Source of the DNA: a virus
IMG/VR virus record: IMGVR_UViG_3300023235_000115
Coordinates: 1 to 26,261 of that record
Direction: 5' to 3' (one strand)
DNA length: 26,261 nucleotides
Part shown: positions 14,884 through 23,240 of the stretch, piece after piece
Layout: the number at the start of each line of letters is the position of its first letter
Position numbering within the stretch: position 1 is the first letter of the stretch
Program-made: the position numbers and the translations under genes
The notes under the pieces: model-generated
What the model was told of the DNA's origin: nothing
The model's database searches: none
The model's input: the letters and a program-made list of their open reading frames with translations, nothing else

Positions 14884-14912
14884 ATTATATTGTTAAAATT
14901 TTGTTAAAGCAA
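14884..14912 (-). promoter_or_regulatory. Sigma70-type promoter P3 for the ejection-protein unit
   Basis: On the minus strand, TTGCTT (14912-14907) and a consensus TATAAT (14889-14884) are separated by 17 bp in the gap between two genes. The predicted start is near 14877, leaving about 7 nt of leader. The spacer contains part of a direct repeat (TTGTTAAA on the plus strand at 14890-14897 and 14901-14908, 11-bp period), a possible regulator site. Confidence 0.6.
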
Positions 14913-14913
14913 A

Positions 14914-16440
14914 TTAAGTATTAAGTAATAGCATAAATTGGAAATCAAAAGCAGCCGCAGTTCCAGTATCATCGTATGTTATTACTGTAAATGAATTTGT
15001 TGCAATACTACTTATTTTAGCACTTGGAGCACCTCCTCCAGAAGCCGCATAAGGGGTTACTTGAACTGTATAATTAGTTAATCCAAAACTATGAGTAACA
15101 ACATATACACCTGTTGATGAATTAGTGACACTAAAACCACTATTCCCCTTAGATAATGTAGTGCCACTTACATAATTAGTATACATTACAGGTTGGTGTT
15201 TTGTTCTATACACAAAATCGTTATTCAAATGAAGGTCTTGCCATTTATAAGAAACACTTCCTAAATCTTGTGTAGCTGTTGCATAAGGTAACCAATCTGA
15301 TTGCAATCTTAAATCAGTAATTAATCTAAAGGTACCACTTGTATATTGAATACCAAACATTGATGTCCCTGATCCAGCAGACCCATCCATCATTATCATT
15401 CTATTGGTTGCATTTCCATAAGTATCAAAAGTCCCTCCATTTGATTTTAAAGCACTTGCATTATAACCAGATACGGCAATATCAGTATCTAATGTAAGCC
15501 CATTTCCATCCTGTGTTAAAAGTGAAATAAATCCTTTTGGTGAAGTATAAGATACTTCAAGTTCTCCGTATAGTGCAGCACTATTATAAAAACTTATTTT
15601 ATTAGTATCGGTTGAAGTCATTTCAACTCTTAACCCAGAAGCTGATGTCCTAATTGTATTTCCTGTTATTGTTATACCAGTTAGTGTCCCTGCTATTATA
15701 TTATCAGCAGTTAACAAACTTGTTTTTATATAACCTCCAACAATTACAGTCGTTCCTAACTGGGCTGTTTCAACTAAATCAAGTGTTGCAAGATCTCCTG
15801 CATCAGCTGTAGCAAAAGCTGTCCCTATTCCTATATTAGTTCCAACAACTAATTGACCTGCTGTAATTTTCGAAGCATCGATCGTATTCGCAAGAATGTT
15901 ATCTCCAATTATCTGAGTAGCTTCTGAAAGATTATATGTTGCATCATCAGCCCCAGTTAACCCAATTTTAGCAACAGCAATTAGTACTTTCCCTATTCCA
16001 ACAGAATCTGCTGAAGTAGTGGTAGTTTGGTAAGCAGTTTCTGAAACATTTAGATCTAAATAGATATATGTTATTTCAGGTGCAACCCCCATATTACCTG
16101 TATCACCTACTCCAATAGTATAATCTTCTCCACTTGCTGAAGTGAAAGTACCACCAGCCCAAGAAACAGTGTTGTTATCATCAGAAGAAAAAACACAAGA
16201 CTGTCCCCATCCCCAGTTTGAAACATCAAGAGTCGTAGTAGGAATTGTCCCCGGTTCTAATATAGCCCCATCAATAAAAACATTTCCTGTATTTATATCC
16301 TGAGCACTACCACCAGCAGGGATTGAAGCTGGTTCGGTATCAGAATTATCAATAGAATTAAAAACAGAGTCCTTTGTTCCAGCGGACTGATTATTATCTT
16401 TATATAAATATCTGTTTAAGAATAATTCTGATAAATTCAT
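14914..16440 (-). CDS. Tail fibre/spike-like receptor-binding protein
   Basis: The 508-residue protein is nearly free of Cys and rich in Thr, Ser, Gly and short beta strands. Its middle has repeats of the type I-x-A-S-K-I-T-A-G-Q-L and T-A-D-N-I-I-A-G-T-L-T-G-I-T-I-T-G-N-T-I, the shaft units seen in phage fibres and tip-attachment proteins. Later it has D-L-G-S-V-S-Y-K-W-Q-D-L-H-L, a signature seen near the ends of fibre head regions. There is no signal peptide or enzyme motif. It probably forms a trimeric adhesin. It lies 1 bp from the nozzle-like gene upstream and just before promoter P3. Confidence 0.7.
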   Translation of the reverse strand: MNLSELFLNRYLYKDNNQSAGTKDSVFNSIDNSDTEPASIPAGGSAQDINTGNVFIDGAILEPGTIPTTTLDVSNWGWGQSCVFSSDDNNTVSWAGGTFTSASGEDYTIGVGDTGNMGVAPEITYIYLDLNVSETAYQTTTTSADSVGIGKVLIAVAKIGLTGADDATYNLSEATQIIGDNILANTIDASKITAGQLVVGTNIGIGTAFATADAGDLATLDLVETAQLGTTVIVGGYIKTSLLTADNIIAGTLTGITITGNTIRTSASGLRVEMTSTDTNKISFYNSAALYGELEVSYTSPKGFISLLTQDGNGLTLDTDIAVSGYNASALKSNGGTFDTYGNATNRMIMMDGSAGSGTSMFGIQYTSGTFRLITDLRLQSDWLPYATATQDLGSVSYKWQDLHLNNDFVYRTKHQPVMYTNYVSGTTLSKGNSGFSVTNSSTGVYVVTHSFGLTNYTVQVTPYAASGGGAPSAKISSIATNSFTVITYDDTGTAAAFDFQFMLLLNT

Positions 16441-16441
16441 G

Positions 16442-17905
16442 TTAATTTTTATCTAATCCTTTATTTGTGATTGAAAGTAATTCTACACCTTCGAACCTCA
16501 TTGGATTACCTTTTGAATATCCAGTTGTTCTCAACCGAACTTCGTTAAAATCTTCTGTTCCAACATTTGGGAATAATGTTACATATTTTCCTTCTACATT
16601 TCCAATATCTTCCCACTTATTATCAATCATTGAATCTGTTTGATATTGAATTAAAGATCCTGTGGCTTTACTAGATAAAACAGCAAGACCACTTATGTCT
16701 TTCGAGAAAGCATCCATTTCAGTGAAAGCTCTCCACCTATCAATAATTTCATAGTAGATAGCTTCTCCGAAGTCTGTATAACCTGAATCTAACTTACCAA
16801 CAAGTCCTGTAGAAGTTCCGGCAACTTGTTCTATTGTAGTCCCATTATCGTAATAAATTAAAGCTGTAATACTCGTATCATCGAAATCATAGATCGTCCA
16901 AACTTGTGTAGAAAGTGTGTATCTCATTTGGCAATTCTTATAGGTAACTCCTTCAACTGTAACTTCACCAACAGACCATTTCACTGCATCGTATCCATCG
17001 TAAACACCAATCACATCATCATAGGAAGCTCTCGGAATTGCTTTTACAAAATCAATTACTCTCCTAGAGATTTCAGTAGGTTGTGAATCATAGTTGAATT
17101 TGTAGAATCCGGAAGAGTGATGGAAATATATTCCGTCTTTAGTCTGTACTATTGATTCCTGTGAGAATGTTCCAACATTGTAGGCTGGGTAAGGGTCAAC
17201 ATTCGAAGTACTGTAAACTCTATAGATATGATTCTGTTTGAAAAGTAGTAGAGCTTTTGGAACTCTGAAAAGACCGGTCATCGATTCACCGTCTTGTGGA
17301 GAAAACTTCGTAATGAAGTTTACATCTAAAGTAAAAGTAAGTGGGTCATAACTCGTACCATCAGTTGATTGAACAATATCAGTATAGTAAAGAATATCTT
17401 TAGCGGCATCTCCCAACCAAACTCGTCCACCGAATCCAGCTTCAATAAAATCAGCCTTAGGAAATGTTGCAGGAACATCGGTTGTATCAAAAGCTGTCCC
17501 ATCAGATGTAACTGGAGTATCTCCAGCATTCCCGTTTACCATCCAAGTTCTATTCAAAAACTGGCTGAATCTAGCTTTCCCTGAACCAGTTAATCCTGTT
17601 TCAACTTCCGCCCAAGCTTCTGTTGTTGAATTTAGAGCTTGAACTGTAGTTCCTACTCGTGCAAAAAGATACTTAGTATCGCTGGCTTGAGAATTTAGAG
17701 TTCCGAAAGATCCAATACTCCCAGCTAAAGTAGTCGCATAAGTTGCGATTCCTAATCTGGTTGTTACAGCTCCGATCGTATCAAAATGAGCATTGATGGA
17801 TAATTGAACAGAATTCTCAGGACAAACATTGTCACTCAACTGAGCTGAACGAATAATTCCTTCTGTTGGATATGGTATTTTTATTTCTGGTATTTTTGTT
17901 AACAT
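16442..17905 (-). CDS. Tail nozzle / DNA-stabilisation-like protein (P22 gp10 or T7 gp12 type)
   Basis: The start at 17905 (MLTKIPE) is preferred. It follows attaaaaaaaat, whereas the longer 17947 frame begins with TTG inside a hairpin loop. The 487-residue protein is rich in beta strands and has repeated blade-like units: G-x-x-R-F-S-Q-F-L-N-R-T-W-M-V-N-G, then a G-G-R-V-W-L-G-D strand, then F-R-V-P-K-A-L-L-L-F-K-Q-N-H-I-Y-R-V. This pattern occurs in phage tail proteins that close the tail tube as a beta-propeller, including the P22 stabilisation and T7 nozzle groups. The context (connector, fibres, ejection proteins) agrees. Homology was judged by eye, so the exact tail role is provisional. 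Confidence 0.55.
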   Translation of the reverse strand: MLTKIPEIKIPYPTEGIIRSAQLSDNVCPENSVQLSINAHFDTIGAVTTRLGIATYATTLAGSIGSFGTLNSQASDTKYLFARVGTTVQALNSTTEAWAEVETGLTGSGKARFSQFLNRTWMVNGNAGDTPVTSDGTAFDTTDVPATFPKADFIEAGFGGRVWLGDAAKDILYYTDIVQSTDGTSYDPLTFTLDVNFITKFSPQDGESMTGLFRVPKALLLFKQNHIYRVYSTSNVDPYPAYNVGTFSQESIVQTKDGIYFHHSSGFYKFNYDSQPTEISRRVIDFVKAIPRASYDDVIGVYDGYDAVKWSVGEVTVEGVTYKNCQMRYTLSTQVWTIYDFDDTSITALIYYDNGTTIEQVAGTSTGLVGKLDSGYTDFGEAIYYEIIDRWRAFTEMDAFSKDISGLAVLSSKATGSLIQYQTDSMIDNKWEDIGNVEGKYVTLFPNVGTEDFNEVRLRTTGYSKGNPMRFEGVELLSITNKGLDKN

Positions 17906-17929
17906 ATTTTTTTTAATTAACTTCTCTAT

Positions 17930-17961
17930 CCCTCTACTCATCCGCAAAAATAAGTAGAGGG
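17930..17961 (-). promoter_or_regulatory. Intergenic hairpin between fibre and nozzle-like genes
   Basis: CCCTCTACT (17930-17938) and AGTAGAGGG (17953-17961) form a perfect 9-bp stem with a 14-nt loop, 24 bp before the chosen ATG of the nozzle-like gene. No U-run follows in either direction. It may protect or process the mRNA. The loop also contains the rejected upstream TTG and ATG starts. Confidence 0.5.
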
Positions 17962-17969
17962 TAGAAAAA

Positions 17970-18932
17970 CTACGGTGTTAGGACTAACACATTGAAGATC
18001 GTATCACTTGAAGGATCCGCAGAGAATGTTATATCAACTGAACCAGTATTTGTAACAGCTGAAAGAACGGAAACATTGTTTGAACCGTTATCTACCAATT
18101 GAACGAAAACTGTATCAGTAGAAGCAACTGAAGCAAAGTCTCCAGCTGAAAAGTTTTCAACTGACGAACCACCAACTGATGTAGTGATTGCATTTACGAC
18201 TGTTGTAATACCTGTAGTACCTGTATATCCAGTAAATCCTGTATATCCAGTGTAACCAGTAGGACCAGTTACTGTTGAATCAGGACCAGTGTAACCTGTA
18301 TATCCTGTAGGACCATCTGGACCGGTGTAACCTGTAGCTCCAGTAGCTGAAGCGGCTCCATCTGGACCAGTAAATCCTGTTGGACCTGTAGGACCGATTG
18401 GACCAGTGTAACCTGTAGCTCCTGTTGCTCCAATTGGACCAACTGGACCAGTGTAACCTGTAGCTCCAAAACCAGTGTAACCTGTTGGACCTGTTACATC
18501 TGAATCAGCTCCTGTGTAACCAGTATAGCCAGTTGCACCTGTTGCTGAAGTAGCACCATTTGGACCAGTGAACCCTGTTGGACCTGTATAACCAGTATCT
18601 CCTGAACCAGTGTAACCAGTATACCCGGTTGCACCTGTAACTCCCGGTCCTGTATATCCTGTATATCCTGTGTAGCCAGTTGCTCCGGCTGCACCAGAAC
18701 CGATTGCTGACCAAGCAGGTACAGCTACTGTTCCTGTCATTTGGTAAACAGCTGATCCATCAAGGTCTTGCAATAAACATTCTAATGCGAAGATATTTGC
18801 ATAGGTTGCTCCAGCATAGGGAGTACCACCAGTAATTGTCCCGAAGGTAATCAACTGGTATGAACTTGTATTCGTTGGCTGTTCCTGTTGTTGAATATCA
18901 ACTAAAGGAATCAGCGGATTTGAATAACTCAT
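17970..18932 (-). CDS. Collagen-like virion fibre protein
   Basis: The 320-residue protein has an N-terminal attachment region (1-79). A collagen-type G-X-Y stalk (80-241) is dominated by GYT, GPT and GAT triplets. A compact C-terminal beta domain (242-320, rich in Val, Ser and Thr) probably trimerises the stalk or binds a receptor. The stalk is interrupted by G-[AP]-D-S-[TD]-V-T modules that break the three-residue period. Bacterial and phage collagens form triple helices without hydroxyproline and are often sugar-modified on Thr. A related gene begins beyond the right edge of the window. It lies in the late operon between the connector-like and nozzle-like proteins. Confidence 0.85.
   Translation of the reverse strand: MSYSNPLIPLVDIQQQEQPTNTSSYQLITFGTITGGTPYAGATYANIFALECLLQDLDGSAVYQMTGTVAVPAWSAIGSGAAGATGYTGYTGYTGPGVTGATGYTGYTGSGDTGYTGPTGFTGPNGATSATGATGYTGYTGADSDVTGPTGYTGFGATGYTGPVGPIGATGATGYTGPIGPTGPTGFTGPDGAASATGATGYTGPDGPTGYTGYTGPDSTVTGPTGYTGYTGFTGYTGTTGITTVVNAITTSVGGSSVENFSAGDFASVASTDTVFVQLVDNGSNNVSVLSAVTNTGSVDITFSADPSSDTIFNVLVLTP
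18210..18695 (-). repeat. Collagen-coding tandem repeats (G-Y-T/G-P-T units)
   Basis: Imperfect 9-bp-periodic repeats encode the stalk of the fibre protein. On the plus strand, CCTGTATATCCTGT and CCAGTGTAACCTGT motifs recur many times. Similar sequence occurs at 25610-26261, so the two stalks could recombine or change length. Confidence 0.85.
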
Positions 18933-18946
18933 AATAAATTTTTAAT

Positions 18947-20335
18947 TTAACTTGTAATTATAGAAGTAGTCTGCCCCGTATAAAGATTATCGAATAATGC
19001 TTGAACTAAGCTTTCGAATTTCTTTAAGTCAGGATCGTTACTTTCCAGAGTAATATCTTTACGATATTTAATAGCATAACGAAGATACCATTTATAGATT
19101 TCTCTATAGTGTTCTGGAAGTTCTTGATACAGGTCAATGACCTTATCAATTTTCTTGTAGTAATCAATGTAAAGGTTATTCCCTTGCATTGAGTCTGGAA
19201 TAATTCTATCGAAAAACAATTTATCTTCGTATATTGTGTAACTGGTTGGCTGCGAAATTGTTGGTCTCGACCAGACCTGCGTTCCTGTTGGTATATCATA
19301 AGATATACCTGTTACTCCTGTAAGTTGATTCGTTGTTAAATCTATACCTGTGTAAGCGATTGTATCAATATCCTGTGTGTATGCTGTAGTTGCAATATAT
19401 GCAACTCCTGAAGTTGAATCTGGAAAATCTCCAACATTGTCTAATGTAATTTCTGTAGCAGTTGTAAGGTGTGCTCCTGAAGTTGAACCACCAGAAACAG
19501 AATCTGTGATTTGGTTCCAGTCCTTCTTGTCTATATACCGTAAATTGTAGGGAGCGACTATGCTGTTAATTAAAAACCTAGCTGCTAATACAGAACGGTC
19601 AGTTTCAGTAAAATCAATGTTGTCTGGAAGATCTACATAATTTGTACCAGCTAACATTTTAATTGGATACTCGAACTCTTGTTGCCAAGCATGTCTGATT
19701 CCATATAGTTTAGCTGCTGTGAACTTCCTAGCATCATCAATAGCTGATAGACAGAATTCAGTTGTAATTTTATTGTCATCTTCTGAAACTCCCATAGCCT
19801 TCAAGACTGGAGTTATAACTGTTTCTACAGAGTTGGTTGGATAGGAAGAAACACTCATTGCATCTGAAAAATCAGATAGAAGTCCAGTAAGTGAATTTTT
19901 CCATTGAACTTTGTAGTAGTCAGTTTTTAACCCAGTTGTATCGTAAACGATCGTGTTTTGCTGTGTAGTAAAGAATGTTGAAGTTGCAAGTGCTACATAA
20001 ACACCATCTACTGTAGCTGATTTGGAAACAACTATCTGGTCGTACTTAATTTCACTTACAATATCTCCTCGGCTGTGAGCCATTACAGTCGCTAAAGTAA
20101 CGAAATTCACATTCGTATGTGAAGATGAGGTTACAATCTCTGAGTTTTCAGCTCCTATGGAAGAAAGTTGTAACAAGATTTGCCCAGCAGTGAAGTCTGA
20201 AGCATTATCAGCTGGAATAGCAAGATCTCCTTGATCAGTATTACTACTTATATAGGTAGATGTTTTAACATCTAGCTGATTCGGAATCTCAATAGTATTC
20301 CCTATATTATGTTTTATACTTATTTGTGGGTACAT
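18947..20335 (-). CDS. Connector/neck-like virion protein with N-terminal beta domains
   Basis: The 462-residue protein appears to have two halves. The first 170 residues are beta-rich with Ig/fibronectin-like spacing (…AIPADNASDFTAGQILL…, …YDQIVVSKSATVDG…, …DYYKVQW…). The second half ends in a helical section with P-E-H-Y-R-E-I-Y-K-W-Y-L-R-Y-A-I-K-Y-R-K-D. This Pro-rich, Trp/Tyr-rich helix pair resembles phage head-completion or tail-adaptor proteins of the P22 gp4 and T7 gp11 kind. The middle also contains beta-rich adhesin-like sequence (about 260-350). It is the first virion gene after the lysis genes, with a weak promoter candidate (P4) in front. The adaptor call is an inference. Confidence 0.45.
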   Translation of the reverse strand: MYPQISIKHNIGNTIEIPNQLDVKTSTYISSNTDQGDLAIPADNASDFTAGQILLQLSSIGAENSEIVTSSSHTNVNFVTLATVMAHSRGDIVSEIKYDQIVVSKSATVDGVYVALATSTFFTTQQNTIVYDTTGLKTDYYKVQWKNSLTGLLSDFSDAMSVSSYPTNSVETVITPVLKAMGVSEDDNKITTEFCLSAIDDARKFTAAKLYGIRHAWQQEFEYPIKMLAGTNYVDLPDNIDFTETDRSVLAARFLINSIVAPYNLRYIDKKDWNQITDSVSGGSTSGAHLTTATEITLDNVGDFPDSTSGVAYIATTAYTQDIDTIAYTGIDLTTNQLTGVTGISYDIPTGTQVWSRPTISQPTSYTIYEDKLFFDRIIPDSMQGNNLYIDYYKKIDKVIDLYQELPEHYREIYKWYLRYAIKYRKDITLESNDPDLKKFESLVQALFDNLYTGQTTSIITS

Positions 20336-20372
20336 CTTGTTTTTTTTGTTAAATTACTAATTGTATACCTAA

Positions 20373-20401
20373 ATTCTATCCTCTAAAAATAATTAAATCA
20401 A
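20373..20401 (-). promoter_or_regulatory. Weaker sigma70-like promoter candidate P4
   Basis: On the minus strand, TTGATT (20401-20396) and TAGAAT (20378-20373) are 17 bp apart, in the 57-bp gap before the connector-like gene; the -35 overlaps the holin-like stop codon. The predicted leader is about 31 nt. Two hexamer mismatches in -35 and one in -10, in AT-rich DNA, make this less certain than P1-P3. Confidence 0.35.
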
Positions 20402-20611
20402 TTCAGTCTTACTTAACATATTGTTTAAAGCCTTTGAAACCTCACCTAAGACCAAACCTAACATCATAACTACAGCTGGACTAAAGACTTGTGCAAAAAT
20501 GTCTAAATTCTCAAGTAAACCAGCTACAACGATAGCTAAACACATCATTCCTGTCCTCCAGTATAACGATTTCATCCTATTACTAACTAAAACTTTTTTT
20601 AATCTTTTCAT
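20393..20611 (-). CDS. Holin-like small membrane protein
   Basis: The 72-residue protein has a basic N-terminus (1-19) and two hydrophobic helices (about 20-33 and 44-58). The second contains S-P-A-V-V-M-M-L-G-L-V-L-G-E-V-S-K-A, a sequence type seen in small phage holin-like proteins. It begins 2 bp after the M23 peptidase stop codon, giving an endolysin-holin pair. Two predicted helices and short loops fit a class II or pinholin arrangement. Timing or lysis activity is not shown by sequence. Confidence 0.6.
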   Translation of the reverse strand: MKRLKKVLVSNRMKSLYWRTGMMCLAIVVAGLLENLDIFAQVFSPAVVMMLGLVLGEVSKALNNMLSKTELI

Positions 20612-20613
20612 AA

Positions 20614-21240
20614 TTATTTTTTTAATTTAATAATCTTCTTTAATAATAATATTGTGTGTCTTAACAAACTAACTATTGTGAGCATCTTTTCTATCTTTTC
20701 AGAATTATCTTCTTCAATTGTAAGTGAAGGGTTAATAGCTCCTTTATATCCATTGTTATAATTTTCTATGGTCCCTTGTAACCCTGTTGAATATTGCATA
20801 TTGAACTGTTCATCACCTATTCTTTGTTTAAATTTACGCAACCCAAAATGAAGATGAGTTCCTTTATATGGATTATATTTCCAGAAAGGTGTAGCACCTG
20901 AGACTACAAATCCTGAGTTACCCATCTTACCTATTTCTTCACCTTCTAAAACATTTTGATCTAATTTAACTTCAATCTTAGATAAATGTCCAAATGTTAT
21001 TTCATAACCATTTCCTATTCCTCTTATATGTCTACCGTAACCACCGGGGTCATCCTTAACTTCTTTTATACACATATCACATGGTGCAATTATTGGTGTT
21101 CCATAAGGAGCAATTATATCAATTCCATTATGTCCGTCTAATTCTAAGAAAGCATATAGTTCTGGATTTTCTCCAAACCATTGAGTCACAGACCCTTCTG
21201 GATATAATTTTGGAATATAATTCTTGATTGGTGGTTTCAT
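20614..21240 (-). CDS. M23-family peptidoglycan endopeptidase (endolysin)
   Basis: The 208-residue enzyme has the M23 zinc site: H37-x3-D41 in GHNGID, H85 in GHLS, and H129-x-H131 in THLHFG. This family cuts peptide cross-bridges in peptidoglycan. An insertion with a GNSG turn lies between motifs. The C-terminus (about 180-208) is basic and hydrophobic (LTIVSLLRHTILLLKKIIKLKK split over the end), which could dock to the membrane. There is no signal peptide, so it should reach the wall through the downstream holin-like protein. It directly follows the double glycosyltransferase (1 bp gap), an odd neighbour for a lysin. Confidence 0.85.
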   Translation of the reverse strand: MKPPIKNYIPKLYPEGSVTQWFGENPELYAFLELDGHNGIDIIAPYGTPIIAPCDMCIKEVKDDPGGYGRHIRGIGNGYEITFGHLSKIEVKLDQNVLEGEEIGKMGNSGFVVSGATPFWKYNPYKGTHLHFGLRKFKQRIGDEQFNMQYSTGLQGTIENYNNGYKGAINPSLTIEEDNSEKIEKMLTIVSLLRHTILLLKKIIKLKK

Positions 21241-21241
21241 A

Positions 21242-22984
21242 TTATAGTTCAGCTAATTTCTTTTCTAATAATGCTCGATCTTCATCGACTTTTACTTGAT
21301 CCCAACCGACTTTGTAAACTTCATCCATCTCAGCTCCTTTAGTAAAATGGTTATGTAATACAACAGCTTTCTCAGCTCGTTTAAATATTCCAAGTTTTTT
21401 CATCTTTGCATGTAATAAATTATCAACACCTACATGCCAGAAATCAGTATCGAAGACATCTCCGGTCTTTTCAATAATATCTTTTCTGATCATAAAGTGT
21501 TCGTTGATATTCCCTTCATCCGGAGATACTTCTCCTGTGTTGAAAGCTACATACCCTTCTGTACCAACTAAAAGAGCTTCTTTAATTGAAGGTGGAGTAA
21601 ATATTGTATCGTTAGAAGCAAAGACAATCCATTCTCCTGTGGCTTCTGCAACACCTCTTTTTACAAGATGTGGTACTCCAATTCTACCAGAAAAACTATC
21701 TTGTTTTACAATTACTTCAACCTTATCCTTTGGATAATCAAGAGCTTCAATTGAATCTAAACATCTTTTCAATCCTTCTTCTCTTCCAAGTGTAGGAATA
21801 ACAAATGAAATTCTAGGTAATTCTACTGAATCATTATAAAATTGAGCATCTTTCAAATATCGTGGATGTGTTGGTTTCATAGTTATAGCTTTTTTCCAGT
21901 GTTCTTTACTTTTTTCTTTATTCCCCAACCACCAGTATGCGATATAAAGTAATTCATGAGGAATATTCTCATAGTAAGGTTGGTGATTTGAATAGAATGG
22001 TAATTGTGTAATTGTCAAAGCCGCTTCTGCATATAGAACTACTTGCGGATACATTCCTTTTCCAAAATAATACTCAGCTAATCTCATTAGAGGTTCTCTA
22101 CGAGCTTCCTTCTCAACTGACTTTGCATACCATTTTAACATCTCATCAAAATCTCCAATGGCTTTGTAGCAGTCACCTATAAACAACATTGACTGAGAAG
22201 CTTCTGTCCCCCATCTCCCCATTGAAATATGATTTTTAAATTCTTTAATAGCTGACTTGTGCCTTCCTAAATAGAATAATTCACGAGCAAAGTAATGTGA
22301 ATTCCTATCATTAGTTGGATTATTGTAGCAATCAAGAGATAGACCTTTTAGATAACCGGTCCTATTTGTTTTTTCATTCTGGTAATGTTCCAACTTAATA
22401 ACATCTTCTCCAAGATATACTCTGCTAGCATTACCTTGTAAAACTTCATGGATCACTCCAGTCCATTTTAATTTCTTTCTATTATAAAATTTACAGTGTT
22501 TGAACTTAATTACCGGATTATTATTCTCGTCATGAGAAAATACAAACTCATATTCTAATTGTTCAACACCTGTAGCTACGACTTCATCTAACTTATCAAT
22601 ATCAAACTTTGTAAATATCTCGTCACAGTCAGGGGTAGCTATCATATCGTTATCTGGAAATGTAGATATATAATTCCTAGCTGAAGCAAAGTCGAAAAGA
22701 GATTCACCTCCTTTTACAACTGGAGTTTCACCTTCTATAATAAACTTCTCGTTTATTTTATTGGCTAGATCTTCATCAATGTTAATTCTAAATTTGTCAC
22801 CAACTGCTTCAACTTTACAACCTAAGTTTTTAGCAATTTCAACTGTATCGTCTGTTGAACCTGTATCGAGAACATAAAAATCACCTCCTCTATCCATAAA
22901 TTCTTTTACAGAATTAACAAGTCTAGGAAGTGTATCCGCTTCGTTTTTAGCTATAACTGCAATTGAAAAGAGTGGTTTAGACAT
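21242..22984 (-). CDS. Double glycosyltransferase: GT2 - TPR - GT2
   Basis: The 580-residue protein contains two glycosyltransferase family 2 domains. The first (1-about 230) has S-I-A-V-I-A-K-N-E-A at the start, L-D-T-G-S-T-D-D-T near 40, and a D-C-D-E (119-122) metal/donor motif. The middle (about 235-385) is built of TPR-like helices with aromatic and Ala spacing. The second (391-580) starts R-I-S-F-V-I-P-T-L-G-R and has an S-N-D-T motif (457-460) in place of the usual D-x-D, so its donor site may be altered. GT2 enzymes transfer sugars to proteins, lipids or glycans. It lies in the late structural operon near collagen fibres, so virion or host-surface decoration is the likely role. Confidence 0.8.
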   Translation of the reverse strand: MSKPLFSIAVIAKNEADTLPRLVNSVKEFMDRGGDFYVLDTGSTDDTVEIAKNLGCKVEAVGDKFRINIDEDLANKINEKFIIEGETPVVKGGESLFDFASARNYISTFPDNDMIATPDCDEIFTKFDIDKLDEVVATGVEQLEYEFVFSHDENNNPVIKFKHCKFYNRKKLKWTGVIHEVLQGNASRVYLGEDVIKLEHYQNEKTNRTGYLKGLSLDCYNNPTNDRNSHYFARELFYLGRHKSAIKEFKNHISMGRWGTEASQSMLFIGDCYKAIGDFDEMLKWYAKSVEKEARREPLMRLAEYYFGKGMYPQVVLYAEAALTITQLPFYSNHQPYYENIPHELLYIAYWWLGNKEKSKEHWKKAITMKPTHPRYLKDAQFYNDSVELPRISFVIPTLGREEGLKRCLDSIEALDYPKDKVEVIVKQDSFSGRIGVPHLVKRGVAEATGEWIVFASNDTIFTPPSIKEALLVGTEGYVAFNTGEVSPDEGNINEHFMIRKDIIEKTGDVFDTDFWHVGVDNLLHAKMKKLGIFKRAEKAVVLHNHFTKGAEMDEVYKVGWDQVKVDEDRALLEKKLAEL

Positions 22985-23019
22985 TTTTTTTGCGGACTTA
23001 ATTAATAATTAATAATATT

Positions 23020-23235
23020 CTATTTAATACATTCTAATTTGTTACTAATACATAATAAATAGACATTTGTTTTTATTGATTCCAACTGTTCTAAAGATTC
23101 CTCATTTTCAGAAGACTTAGCTTCAACAGCGGCTAATCTAGCTTGCACCCAAGTACAACCCGTAATGATACTTGTCATAACAAGAATTACTGCTAAATTA
23201 TCTTTTATTTTCCCTGTTAATGTTTTTTGTATCAT
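23020..23235 (-). CDS. Small membrane protein or lipoprotein with coiled coil (spanin-like?)
   Basis: The 71-residue protein has a basic N-terminus, a hydrophobic segment (13-26) and then I-T-G-C (24-27), which fits a lipobox. Residues 30-52 form a coiled coil (A-A-V-E-A, E-E-S-L-E-Q). Two more Cys lie near the end. It could be an outer-membrane-anchored spanin or a simple membrane protein with a coiled tail; either would fit next to the lysis genes. The AT-rich aaaaaat before its ATG agrees with the local start pattern. A signal-peptide predictor could separate the options. Confidence 0.45.
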   Translation of the reverse strand: MIQKTLTGKIKDNLAVILVMTSIITGCTWVQARLAAVEAKSSENEESLEQLESIKTNVYLLCISNKLECIK

Positions 23236-23240
23236 ATTTT

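Noticed and set aside
17906-17947. Extended N-terminus of the nozzle-like gene
   Set aside because: The start would be a TTG within a hairpin loop and adds basic residues without family support; ATG at 17905 has the usual AT-rich context.
18269-18714. Extra reading frames on the minus strand inside the collagen region
   Set aside because: Alternative frames of the same repeats, rich in Gln/Val or Trp/Arg; products of repeat composition.
21241-21246. TATAAT touching the ATG of the M23 gene
   Set aside because: No room for a transcription start and no -35; chance in AT-rich DNA.
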